DNA from: Marinoscillum sp964351885
GTDB taxonomy: Bacteria; Bacteroidota; Bacteroidia; Cytophagales; Cyclobacteriaceae
Assembly: GCA_964351885.1 (NCBI GenBank)
Contig: CAYGPP010000102.1
Coordinates: forward strand, 1-14,448
DNA length: 14,448 nt
Reading direction: 5' to 3'
The position numbers and the translations under genes were made by a program. This document shows positions 1-7,070 of this stretch, one piece after another (the first letter of the stretch is position 1; each line of letters starts with the position of its first letter). The notes beneath the pieces were generated by a model, which saw only the letters and a list, made by a program, of their open reading frames with translations, made no database searches and had not been told where the DNA came from.

Positions 1-902
1 AAATATAACGTTCGCCCATCGGCACTCAAAGAAGGTTGGGAATCCCAGAACACTGAATTAATCTTATCCCCAAGGTTCTCAGGTTTCGACCATCTATTTC
101 CAGTCCTTCGGGTGATAAAGAGATCACAACTTCCGATCAATTGGCGGCCTTCACATGCTGTAAAAATCAAGACGCTTCCGTCAGCTGAAATCGTGCATGC
201 CCCTTCATTAAACTGTGTATTGATGTTAAATGAAAGCGACTGAGCAGGAATCCAGTTTCCCTTGATCTTTTTACTCACCATAATATCCTCGTCGGCAGAC
301 GGGTGATTCGCATTTCTCTTGGTATAGATGATTGTATTTTCGTCAATTGTTAATGCAGGAAAGTACTGAAGTTCGTAGGCGTTAATATTTTCTGAAAGCT
401 GTACTATTTCCAGCTCAATCGCCTTGGAAATACTTTCTAAAGAAAAATCAATACTTCGCAATAGGAAAGAATCAGGTTGTCCCACCTTATTAAGCGCTTG
501 CTTAGCCAGTTGATAATTTCCCACTTCATAGTTGATCCCAGCAATTCTAGCCCAGAGTTTCTGGTCAATTTTATGTTCTGGAACTGCTTTGGCTAATTTG
601 TTATAATAAGCACAAGCGGAATCAGTCTCTTGGTAAATATTGAATATTGCTGCAAGGCGCAAATATGGCTTGCTGTATAATGGATCAACCTCAATGGCCT
701 TTTTGAGTAATTCCTTAGCCCCATCAAAATCTCTAAAGCTTGCTTGCTCTTCAGCTTTAGTGGTGAGCTTAACTGCTCGCTTATTTGGAGCTTGGCCGAA
801 TAATGCAGTTGTGAAGCCAGAGAGAATCGCCAGAAGTATGAGTCTGGTCAACTTTCTTAAGGAATCTGTAGGTATTTGTGTGTTTGTAATGATATTCTCC
901 AT
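1..902 (-). CDS. TPR/PD40-repeat envelope protein, probably OmpA-family (partial, C-terminus off the left edge)
   Basis: I translated this by hand: 300 residues are visible before the window ends. Residues 18-36 form a signal peptide (basic TR, then LILLAILSGF, cleavage probably before QAPNK), so the protein is exported. Residues about 43-115 look like TPR helices (the segment AEEQASFRDFDGAKELLKKA is typical). From about residue 178 there are WD40-like/PD40 beta-propeller repeats, with motifs such as FPALTIDENTIIYTKR, ACTISADGSVLIFT and QPSLSADGRTLYF. In Bacteroidota this order usually ends in an OmpA/MotB peptidoglycan-binding domain, which would lie beyond the edge; that part is inference. 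The ATG at 902 overlaps the 3' end of queE by 46 bases and gives a 17-residue lead before the signal peptide. A TTG at 851 would start directly at the signal peptide, five bases after the queE stop, and is a serious alternative. Last visible gene of the lepA operon. Confidence 0.85.
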   Translation of the reverse strand, partial: MENIITNTQIPTDSLRKLTRLILLAILSGFTTALFGQAPNKRAVKLTTKAEEQASFRDFDGAKELLKKAIEVDPLYSKPYLRLAAIFNIYQETDSACAYYNKLAKAVPEHKIDQKLWARIAGINYEVGNYQLAKQALNKVGQPDSFLLRSIDFSLESISKAIELEIVQLSENINAYELQYFPALTIDENTIIYTKRNANHPSADEDIMVSKKIKGNWIPAQSLSFNINTQFNEGACTISADGSVLIFTACEGRQLIGSCDLFITRRTGNRWSKPENLGDKINSVFWDSQPSLSADGRTLY

Positions 903-1489
903 TTTGGATTTCTCTTCACATAATCAACGATGAGTGGTGTGATTTGGTCTCGCTTCGACCATTCAGGCTGCAAAAATAATTGCATGCCAGCTCTGCATTT
1001 TTCTGCGTGACTTTCAGCCCACTTAAAATCTGCCTTATTGTAAATGACAACTTTTAATTCGTCTGACGAGTCGTAATATACTGGATTTGGTTCTTTGAAT
1101 TTCTTTGGTGAAAAACACATCCAATCCCATTGGCCAGTAATTGGGTAAACCCCAGCAGTCTCAACATGCGTTTTGATTCCAACCTTGGCTAGCTCGCTAG
1201 TCAGAATATCTAAATCATACATCAACGGCTCACCGCCGGTGACTACCACGATTTCTGACCCTGAAGACTTGACCTCATTTACAATAGACTTGATCGTAGC
1301 TTTAGGATGGGCATTTGCATCCCAGGATTCCTTCACGTCACACCACACGCAACCAACCTCGCATCCGCCAAAGCGCACAAAGTAGGCCGTTCGTCCAGAA
1401 TGACTTCCTTCACCCTGAATGGTCAGGAATGACTCCATCAAAGGAAGTTCATCTAATTGCTGCACACTATTGAATGTGCTGCTCTTCAT
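857..1489 (-). CDS. queE: 7-carboxy-7-deazaguanine synthase QueE (radical SAM)
   Basis: QueE converts 6-carboxy-5,6,7,8-tetrahydropterin to 7-carboxy-7-deazaguanine, the ring-contracting step of queuosine (tRNA) and deazaguanine biosynthesis, using SAM and a [4Fe-4S] cluster. The N-terminus has the family's substrate/cofactor motif QGEGSHSGR (residues 25-33), followed by the cluster cysteines in CX3CX2C spacing at C43, C47 and C50, preceded by FVRFGG. TGGEPL at 84-89 is the SAM-binding GGE motif. At 210 residues the length is normal for QueE. The ATG at 1489 lies within the end of folD (23-base overlap), so translation is probably coupled. No other queuosine genes (queC, queD, queF) are in the window. 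Its product feeds tRNA modification, which fits loosely with lepA in the same operon. Confidence 0.95.
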   Translation of the reverse strand: MKSSTFNSVQQLDELPLMESFLTIQGEGSHSGRTAYFVRFGGCEVGCVWCDVKESWDANAHPKATIKSIVNEVKSSGSEIVVVTGGEPLMYDLDILTSELAKVGIKTHVETAGVYPITGQWDWMCFSPKKFKEPNPVYYDSSDELKVVIYNKADFKWAESHAEKCRAGMQLFLQPEWSKRDQITPLIVDYVKRNPKWRISLQTHKYLQIP

Positions 1490-2348
1490 ATGCTTTTAGT
1501 GTATTGAGTAGTAAAGAGGCAATGGTCATTGGGCCGACCCCCCCTGGGACAGGAGTAATGTAGGAGCATTTTGGTGCGGTAGCCTCAAACTCCACATCAC
1601 CTGCCAATCTGAATCCTGATTTTCTCGTTTTGTCTTCTATTCTGGAAGTTCCAACATCTACAACCACAGCTCCCTCTTTTACCATGTCTGCAGAAACTAA
1701 ACCCGGTTTACCAACGGCAACCACAAGAATATCTGCAGCTTTTGTATGCGAAGCTAAATCCTCTGTGTATTTATGACAAAGTGTAACAGTAGCCCTGCCC
1801 TCCTCTGTCATCATCATTCCAAGTGGCGCTCCAACTAATCTGCTAGCTCCTACAATGACGCAGTGTTTTCCTTCTGTCTCTACTTTGTATCTTCTCAGCA
1901 ACTCCATTACACCAAAAGGTGTTGCAGGCATAATCAATTGCTTTTTTGAAATGATACTCCCAAAGTTCTGATTGGTAAAGCCATCAACATCCTTTACAGG
2001 AATTACGCTCTCTGTAACTTTTTCCACTGAGCAGTGCTCAGGTAAGGGCAACTGCACGATAAACCCATCTATATCCTCATCAGCATTCAAATTCTCCACG
2101 TGCTTGATCAGCTTTGCTTCAGATATGGTGCTTGCAAAATGCATCAGTGTAAAATCAAACCCTACAGACTTGCATGCTGCAATCTTACCATTAACATAAG
2201 TATGGCTTGCTCCATCGTCACCGACGATAATGATCGCTAAGTTGGGTGCTCTGAAGTTCTGAGATTTCAATTCACTAACTCGTGCCGAGATCTCACTCTT
2301 AATCTCAGAGGCTATTTTTTTACCATCTAAAAGTATAGGCGTACTCAT
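1467..2348 (-). CDS. folD: Bifunctional methylenetetrahydrofolate dehydrogenase / methenyltetrahydrofolate cyclohydrolase
   Basis: FolD interconverts 5,10-methylene-THF and 10-formyl-THF through methenyl-THF, using NADP(H), in cytosolic one-carbon metabolism. The protein has 293 residues, a usual length. Visible signatures are GDDGASHTYVNGK (residues 43-55, holding the Tyr-x3-catalytic Lys pair Y51/K55), DGFIVQLPLP (94-103), KDVDGF (119-124), the Rossmann segment VIVGASRLVGAPLG (164-177) and the C-terminal PVPGGVGPMT (266-275). All expected catalytic positions are present. The dinucleotide loop reads GASRLVG where many homologues have GRSxxVG, a modest variation. It starts at ATG 2348, 11 bases after the lepA stop, and its end overlaps queE, so it sits mid-operon. 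Confidence 0.97.
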   Translation of the reverse strand: MSTPILLDGKKIASEIKSEISARVSELKSQNFRAPNLAIIIVGDDGASHTYVNGKIAACKSVGFDFTLMHFASTISEAKLIKHVENLNADEDIDGFIVQLPLPEHCSVEKVTESVIPVKDVDGFTNQNFGSIISKKQLIMPATPFGVMELLRRYKVETEGKHCVIVGASRLVGAPLGMMMTEEGRATVTLCHKYTEDLASHTKAADILVVAVGKPGLVSADMVKEGAVVVDVGTSRIEDKTRKSGFRLAGDVEFEATAPKCSYITPVPGGVGPMTIASLLLNTLKAYEEQHIQ

Positions 2349-2359
2349 TGTTCTATTTT

Positions 2360-4147
2360 TTAGTCCAGTTTCAAAACTGCCATAAATGCTTCTTGAGGAA
2401 TTTCTACGTTTCCTACTTGACGCATTCGCTTTTTACCTTTCTTCTGCTTCTCGAGAAGTTTTCTCTTTCGAGAAATATCACCTCCGTAACATTTGGCCAG
2501 TACATTTTTACGCAAAGCCTTAACGGATTCTCTGGCGATGATTTTCGTTCCTATTGACGCCTGAACAGCAATTTCAAACATCTGACGAGGGATTAACTCC
2601 TTCAGCTTCTCGCAAAGTCTCTTTCCCCATTCGTATGCCTTATCTCTATGAACAATAGCAGAGAGGGCATCAATAGGATCTCCATTGAGCATGATGTCTA
2701 GCTTGACCATGTGTGATTGGCGATAGCCAATGAGCTCGTAATCAAGTGACGCATAACCACGTGAAATCGTCTTAAGTCGATCAAAAAAGTCAAAAACAAT
2801 CTCAGCGAGCGGTAACTCAAATGTTAGCTCCACTCTATCGCTGCTGAGGTAAACTTGATTTTTAAGTTCTCCACGCTTATCAACACAAAGCCCAATTACT
2901 GGTCCGATAAAATCAGATTTGGTAATTATCTGAGCTCTGATATATGGTTCCTCAACATGCGAAATGTAGTTGGACTCAGGAAGCTCAGATGGCGCACTCA
3001 CCGCCAGAACAGATCCATCTGGCTTGATCGCATTAAATTTCACAGATGGCACTGTGGTGATCACAGTCATATCAAATTCTCGCTCCAATCTCTCCTGTAC
3101 AATTTCCATATGAAGCATTCCTAAGAACCCACATCTAAAACCAAACCCCAGTGCCATGGAAGTCTCTGGCTCCCAAACTAATGAAGCATCATTGAGTTGA
3201 AGCTTCTCCATAGAGGCCCTCAATTCTTCAAAGTCCGTAGTTTCCACTGGATAGATACCTGCAAAAACCATCGGCTTCACATCCTCGAATCCTTTTAATA
3301 TTTTTTGGGTCGGACGATCGACATGCGTAATAGTGTCCCCTACTTTTACTTCTTTGGCAACTTTGATCCCTGATATAAGATAGCCAACATTACCAGCTGA
3401 AATCTCTTGCTTCGGTTCATGCTCAAATCTCAGAACGCCGATTTCGTCAGCTTCATAAGTTTTGCCTGTATTAACGAATTTGACACGATCCCCTTTTTTC
3501 AATGTGCCGTTAAACACTCTAAAATAAACTTCGATTCCTCGATATGTATTATATACTGAATCAAAAATCATTGCCTGAAGTGGCTCCTTTACATCCCCCG
3601 TAGGTGCTGGAATTCTCTCCACCACAGCTTCGAGAATTTCGGATATACCGATTCCCTCTTTCGCGCTTGCGTGAATAATGTCTTCTCGTTTGCATCCAAT
3701 CAACTCAATTATCTGATCCGAAACTTCTTCGATCATTGCTCCTGGCAAGTCAATCTTGTTTAGCACGGGAATCACTTCCAAATCGTGCTCAAGCGCCAAG
3801 TAAAGATTCGAGATAGTTTGTGCTTCAATTCCTTGTGCTGCATCTACAACCAAAAGTGCTCCTTCGCAAGCTGCTATAGATCTGGACACCTCATAAGAAA
3901 AGTCAACGTGTCCAGGGGTATCTATTAAATTAAGCGTATGTGGAACGCCTTTATATGGATAATACATCTGAATAGCATGACTCTTAATGGTGATGCCACG
4001 CTCACGCTCCAAGTCCATGTCATCAAGCATCTGAGCCTGCATGTTTCTAGCCGAAACAGTCTCAGTAGCCTGAATCAGACGATCCGCAAGGGTGCTTTTC
4101 CCATGGTCAATGTGAGCGATAATACAGAAGTTTCTATAGTGATCCAT
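2360..4147 (-). CDS. lepA: Elongation factor 4 (LepA), ribosome-associated GTPase
   Basis: EF4/LepA is a translational GTPase that binds the ribosome, with proposed roles in back-translocation, initiation and 30S biogenesis. The 595 residues are full length. G-domain motifs are all present: AHIDHGKST (P-loop, 11-19), the switch I segment RERGITIK (48-55), DTPGH (76-80) and NKID (130-133). The LepA-specific C-terminal domain is visible near the end in the basic stretch after KCYGGDISRKRKLLEKQKKG, and the protein ends QEAFMAVLKLD, as in the family. It is the first gene of a four-gene minus-strand run (lepA, folD, queE, TPR/PD40 protein), with a candidate promoter box about 18 bases before the ATG. 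Confidence 0.98.
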   Translation of the reverse strand: MDHYRNFCIIAHIDHGKSTLADRLIQATETVSARNMQAQMLDDMDLERERGITIKSHAIQMYYPYKGVPHTLNLIDTPGHVDFSYEVSRSIAACEGALLVVDAAQGIEAQTISNLYLALEHDLEVIPVLNKIDLPGAMIEEVSDQIIELIGCKREDIIHASAKEGIGISEILEAVVERIPAPTGDVKEPLQAMIFDSVYNTYRGIEVYFRVFNGTLKKGDRVKFVNTGKTYEADEIGVLRFEHEPKQEISAGNVGYLISGIKVAKEVKVGDTITHVDRPTQKILKGFEDVKPMVFAGIYPVETTDFEELRASMEKLQLNDASLVWEPETSMALGFGFRCGFLGMLHMEIVQERLEREFDMTVITTVPSVKFNAIKPDGSVLAVSAPSELPESNYISHVEEPYIRAQIITKSDFIGPVIGLCVDKRGELKNQVYLSSDRVELTFELPLAEIVFDFFDRLKTISRGYASLDYELIGYRQSHMVKLDIMLNGDPIDALSAIVHRDKAYEWGKRLCEKLKELIPRQMFEIAVQASIGTKIIARESVKALRKNVLAKCYGGDISRKRKLLEKQKKGKKRMRQVGNVEIPQEAFMAVLKLD

Positions 4148-4164
4148 ACAGTTTTAAAAGTCGG

Positions 4165-4172
4165 CAAAGGTA
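4165..4172 (-). promoter_or_regulatory. Candidate Bacteroidota -7 promoter box for the lepA operon
   Basis: On the minus strand this reads TACCTTTG, an exact match to the Bacteroidota primary-sigma -7 consensus TAnnTTTG. It lies 17 bases upstream of the lepA ATG, in the 74-base gap after dtd. I see no good TTTG/TTG -33 box at the usual spacing upstream, and the predicted leader would be only about 10 bases, so the call is tentative. Confidence 0.4.
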
Positions 4173-4221
4173 GTACAAAGAAGAATGAATTGTGAGCCTT
4201 TGAATTAAAAGGATATTGGCT

Positions 4222-4671
4222 CTATTGTCGATTTTTGGTATCAATAATGATCGTCACTGGTCCATCATTGAGTAATCTGACTTTCATATCTGCACCAAAC
4301 TCACCGGTGCCTACAGGTCTGCCGTATGTCTTGAGTTGCTGAACGAAGTTTTCGTAAAGTGGAATAGCCACCTCAGGTCTTGCAGCTTTGATGTATGACG
4401 GACGGTTGCCTTTTTTGGTCAAAGCATGCAATGTAAATTGGCTTACTACGAGTAATTCCCCCTTTACATCTAGAAGACTTAGGTTCATTTTATCTTCTTC
4501 ATCTGAAAATATTCTCAGGTTAACAATCTTGCTAGTGAGCCAATCAATATCCTCATTGGCATCAGCCTCTTCTATTCCTAAAAGGACTAATAAACCATGA
4601 TTAATACTTGATTTTACTTCTTCGGCTATAGTGACGCTTGCCTCAGATACTCTTTGAATGACTGCAATCAT
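4222..4671 (-). CDS. dtd: D-aminoacyl-tRNA deacylase
   Basis: Dtd hydrolyses D-amino acids (and glycine mischarged on tRNA-Ala) from tRNA, a proofreading step in the cytosol. The 149 residues match the family length. It begins MIAVIQRVSEASV as in the family, carries the SQFTL motif (residues 77-81; LHA follows, where LYA is more usual) and the Gly-cisPro motif in NDGPVTI (135-141), which forms the chiral-selective active site across the dimer. The ATG at 4671 is 9 bases after the stop of the DUF1232 gene, so it is the third gene of a unit starting at 5609. The following gene, lepA, also acts in translation but appears to have its own promoter. Confidence 0.96.
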   Translation of the reverse strand: MIAVIQRVSEASVTIAEEVKSSINHGLLVLLGIEEADANEDIDWLTSKIVNLRIFSDEEDKMNLSLLDVKGELLVVSQFTLHALTKKGNRPSYIKAARPEVAIPLYENFVQQLKTYGRPVGTGEFGADMKVRLLNDGPVTIIIDTKNRQ

Positions 4672-4680
4672 AACCCTTGT

Positions 4681-5091
4681 CTAAGCTTCTTCTAACTCTT
4701 CATCATATCCATCTTCCCAATCTTTGAAAGATTCTATGTCCTCAGCCAGATTTTTGAAAATGAAATAAAACAGAGAAATATCGTCTGTCAGCCCCAAAGC
4801 GGGAATAAAATCTGGGATTAGATCAATTGGAGTTATAAAATAGACCAGTGCAAAGACCAACGATAAAATGGTAGTGGCTGAGAAAGCAGTATAATCTTTG
4901 TTGAAGTGAGCCTTGATCATCCTGACTACAATCAGCACCTGATTTACAAATGAGGATCGTTCCTCAGAATCTTCAGTAAGACCCTGAATTCTAGAACGCA
5001 CCTCATTTAGCAACTTTTTTACCCTTTCACTTTGAGTTACCGTGGCCTTAGCTTTTGACCAAATTTTGCTTATGTTTTTATCCTTGCTCAA
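4681..5091 (-). CDS. DUF1232 (YkvA-type) small membrane protein
   Basis: This is a 136-residue protein with a soluble basic N-terminal part (about 1-65) and one DUF1232 domain at about 70-112. The family hallmark is plain: a hydrophobic helix (ATTILSLVFALVYFITP) followed by IDLIPDFIPALGLTDD at 89-104. The tail is very acidic (DWEDGYDEELEEA). DUF1232/YkvA proteins are common and their molecular function is unknown. The start is TTG at 5091: the upstream stop TGA shares bases with it as TTGA, and the next in-frame ATG would remove almost half of the protein. This four-base overlap suggests translational coupling to the upstream gene. Confidence 0.88.
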   Translation of the reverse strand: MSKDKNISKIWSKAKATVTQSERVKKLLNEVRSRIQGLTEDSEERSSFVNQVLIVVRMIKAHFNKDYTAFSATTILSLVFALVYFITPIDLIPDFIPALGLTDDISLFYFIFKNLAEDIESFKDWEDGYDEELEEA

Positions 5092-5609
5092 AATAATTCT
5101 TTGATTTCACCTTTAATAAAAGAAAGTGTCCCTCTGATCGTATCCTCCTCATTTTTCATTGATTTTTCGAAAACCAAACGAGCCAAGTCGAGACTGGTGG
5201 CCTCTGGCTTCAATTCATTGGACGATTCGTTGATCATTGAGATCAATTGCTCTACAGCTCCTGTCACATAGATCCAAGCATCTTCTGACATATACACCTG
5301 CTGCGATAGGTTGTGATTGAACTCACTACGTATTTCACTAACCAACGCACCCTGAAGTTGTTTGGCGGTCATCTCCGGCCCATTCAATCTTGGAATGATA
5401 TTGTTTGGAGAAATCCGCTCTAGCAGCAAACAAACTCTCTCATACGCTTGCAAACGAATAGGGGTAACTATTTCTTGATTCTTATGTCGTAGGTTCAAAT
5501 GAACTTCATCCAATTGCTTCTGCAAAAATGACCTTACCAAAAGGTAAGCTGTATACAAAATCAAAATACCTGGAATTGTAATTTTCAACAGGTCGTAAAC
5601 CATCTCCAT
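5088..5609 (-). CDS. Uncharacterised single-pass membrane-anchored protein
   Basis: I do not recognise a functional family. The 173 residues start with one transmembrane helix (about 8-27, ITIPGILILYTAYLLV), followed by a soluble, mostly helical cytoplasmic or periplasmic domain of about 145 residues with charged and amphipathic stretches. A loop motif, ERISPNNIIPRLN, may be a conserved core. There are no cysteine motifs, P-loop or obvious catalytic site. It is the first gene of a unit with a DUF1232 membrane protein (four-base overlap) and dtd. The double start (ATG at 5609 and again at 5603) leaves a two-residue ambiguity. It resembles conserved hypothetical proteins I associate with Bacteroidota, but that is from memory. 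Confidence 0.8.
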   Translation of the reverse strand: MEMVYDLLKITIPGILILYTAYLLVRSFLQKQLDEVHLNLRHKNQEIVTPIRLQAYERVCLLLERISPNNIIPRLNGPEMTAKQLQGALVSEIRSEFNHNLSQQVYMSEDAWIYVTGAVEQLISMINESSNELKPEATSLDLARLVFEKSMKNEEDTIRGTLSFIKGEIKELF

Positions 5610-5631
5610 CTTTTATTTGTTAGCGTAAGAT

Positions 5632-5639
5632 CAAAAATA
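5632..5639 (-). promoter_or_regulatory. Candidate -7 promoter box for the membrane protein/DUF1232/dtd unit
   Basis: The minus strand reads TATTTTTG here, an exact TAnnTTTG match, 22 bases upstream of the ATG at 5609 in the 48-base divergent gap. A -33 TTTG is not clear at the expected distance (TTCA is nearest), so the support is one box plus position. Confidence 0.4.
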
Positions 5640-5657
5640 AGTATTTTCTTTGGCGAA

Positions 5658-5963
5658 ATGAACCTACCGATAGAGATAACGGATAAAGCTCAAAAAGAGA
5701 TTAACCACATTATGACTCATAAGAACATCCCTGAAGGCTATGGCCTGCGTATAGGTGTGAAAGGTGGTGGCTGTAGTGTGTCTTTTATTCTTGGCTTTGA
5801 CAAAGAAAAAACCAATGATCAAGCCTACTTTGCGGGTTCAATCCCAGTTTTTGTTCAAAAAGGTGAACTCATGTTTCTCATCGGTAAGCAAGTAGACTTC
5901 TACGAAGGAGCAGATGCACGAGGTTTTGTATTCGTAGATCCTACTGTTAACCAGCAAGCGTAA
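5658..5963 (+). CDS. HesB/IscA-family protein lacking the C-terminal CGCG cysteines
   Basis: A-type iron-sulfur carriers (IscA/SufA/ErpA) bind iron or Fe-S clusters through one internal cysteine and a C-terminal CGC pair. This 101-residue protein has the fold signatures: an N-terminal I-TDKAQKEI helix, GYGLRIGVKGGGCSVSF (residues 28-43) with the internal Cys at C39, and GFVFVDP near the end (89-95). It then stops at TVNQQA, so the usual CGCG tail is absent and C39 is the only cysteine in the protein. Either the family member has a different role or ligand set, or the tail was lost. The ATG at 5658 is the first in frame. It is a single plus-strand gene between two minus-strand units, and its last 17 bases overlap the 3' end of folB. 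Confidence 0.88.
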   Translation: MNLPIEITDKAQKEINHIMTHKNIPEGYGLRIGVKGGGCSVSFILGFDKEKTNDQAYFAGSIPVFVQKGELMFLIGKQVDFYEGADARGFVFVDPTVNQQA

Positions 5964-6300
5964 CCGTTGCCTTTTTGCATAGCCCTTTTATAGGAGGGTT
6001 TAGCTTACTTACACTCACTTCCACCGATATAAGGTTGGGAAAAGCATTTTTCAAGCCAGTAATAATTTTGGAAGCTATGTGCTCTAATAATTTCGCCTCT
6101 ACAGACATGATGGATTTAACTATATCATAAACAGCCTCGTAGTTGATGGTTCCTGCTAAATCATCATTGCTAGCAGCGTTCTTAAAATCAACTTCAAGAT
6201 TTACGCTTACTTCGTACTTATTTCCTATGGTTCGCTCTTCAAGGTAAAACCCATGATGGGCATAGAACTCCATCCTTTCCAAACTAATCTTACCTACCAT
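5947..6300 (-). CDS. folB: Dihydroneopterin aldolase
   Basis: FolB cleaves 7,8-dihydroneopterin to 6-hydroxymethyl-dihydropterin and glycolaldehyde in folate synthesis. From the ATG at 6300 it is 117 residues, normal for the family. Signatures are MEFYAHHGFYLEER (residues 10-23, with the conserved Glu pair), TINYEAVYDIV (51-61, with the conserved Tyr), LLEHIASKI (71-79) and the catalytic lysine K99 in SKLNPPIKG. The ATG shares its A with the TGA stop of the DivIVA gene (TGATG), a typical coupling arrangement; a TTG one codon upstream (6303) is the alternative. The 3' end overlaps the convergent IscA-like gene by 17 bases, with no room for a terminator between them. Confidence 0.95.
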   Translation of the reverse strand: MVGKISLERMEFYAHHGFYLEERTIGNKYEVSVNLEVDFKNAASNDDLAGTINYEAVYDIVKSIMSVEAKLLEHIASKIITGLKNAFPNLISVEVSVSKLNPPIKGLCKKATVTLAG

Positions 6301-7058
6301 CAATCAATTTCATCAAAGAATGACCCCTTTGTCTCTGGTGCTGATTTCACTTTTGGCTTGGGTGGTACTATTTTACTTTTTGCAGGCTCTGATCTCTTGG
6401 TGTTAATGGCAGCTACGCGCTCTTGAGTAAGCGGCTCAATTTTTATAGGCTTTACTTCCAGCTTTTCTTTGTTGATCCATTCCTCAGACTCTCTAACCAA
6501 TGCCTTCACCTTTTTGGTATGGTCTTCTAGCTTGAATACCGGTTGTTGCTTGGATGTTCTTTTGATCCGCTCGTGAATGTCTTCCGCTAGATTTTTAAGT
6601 TCTCCGGTGACATTATCTCGATGATTCTCCAATGCTTTGTAATGCTGTTCCAAATCCTTGATGGCATCCTGCATTTCTTCAATGAGGTTTCGTGCCTCCA
6701 TCTCTGATTTTTCAATAATGTTTTTGGCCTTAGACTTGGCCTCCCCCATCATTGCATCAGCATTCATCTGGGTTTCTTTCAAGTGGAGTTCAGCTGCCTT
6801 ATTGGCCTGATCTACTAGATTAGCTCCAGTATCTTCAGCAGTTTTCAGTGTCTTGAAAAGAGAGCTTTCCACCTCTCTTAATTTCTGTACTTCTTTATCA
6901 GCTTGAGCTAGTTTTATTCTTAACTCTTTGTTGTCATCCTGAATTCTTTCCCACTCATTAGATAGGGAAACTAAAAAAGCAGCGACCTCATCTTTATCGT
7001 AACCCCGAAGCTTTTTTTCAAAGCTCTTTTGTCTGATTTCTAGTGGTGTAATCTTCAT
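6300..7058 (-). CDS. DivIVA-domain coiled-coil protein
   Basis: DivIVA-family proteins are cytoplasmic coiled coils that, in Gram-positive bacteria, mark poles and septa by binding curved membrane. The N-terminus reads MKITPLEIRQKSFEKKLRGY, then DKDEVAAFLVSLSNEWE, which is the DivIVA membrane-binding domain (residues 1-35). Heptad-rich coiled coil follows to about residue 175, with many Lys/Glu/Ala and no cysteine. The tail is basic and proline/lysine-rich (PPKPKVKSAPE) and ends with the acidic peptide GSFFDEID. I chose ATG 7058 (252 residues) over the TTG at 7067 because the family starts with MKITPLEI. It is 12 bases after the WD40 stop and is coupled to folB through TGATG. The Bacteroidota role is not established as far as I know; septum, envelope or scaffold work is inferred. 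Confidence 0.9.
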   Translation of the reverse strand: MKITPLEIRQKSFEKKLRGYDKDEVAAFLVSLSNEWERIQDDNKELRIKLAQADKEVQKLREVESSLFKTLKTAEDTGANLVDQANKAAELHLKETQMNADAMMGEAKSKAKNIIEKSEMEARNLIEEMQDAIKDLEQHYKALENHRDNVTGELKNLAEDIHERIKRTSKQQPVFKLEDHTKKVKALVRESEEWINKEKLEVKPIKIEPLTQERVAAINTKRSEPAKSKIVPPKPKVKSAPETKGSFFDEID

Positions 7059-7070
7059 ATGATGCAAAAA

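Noticed and set aside
640..933. 97-codon plus-strand ORF
   Set aside because: It is antisense to the TPR/PD40 gene and the end of queE, both of which have clear family motifs.
5645..5652. Plus-strand TTTCTTTG as a -7 box for the IscA-like gene
   Set aside because: One mismatch to TAnnTTTG, and the start codon would lie almost at the transcription start; the TTTG at 5616 is also too far upstream to be its -33 box.
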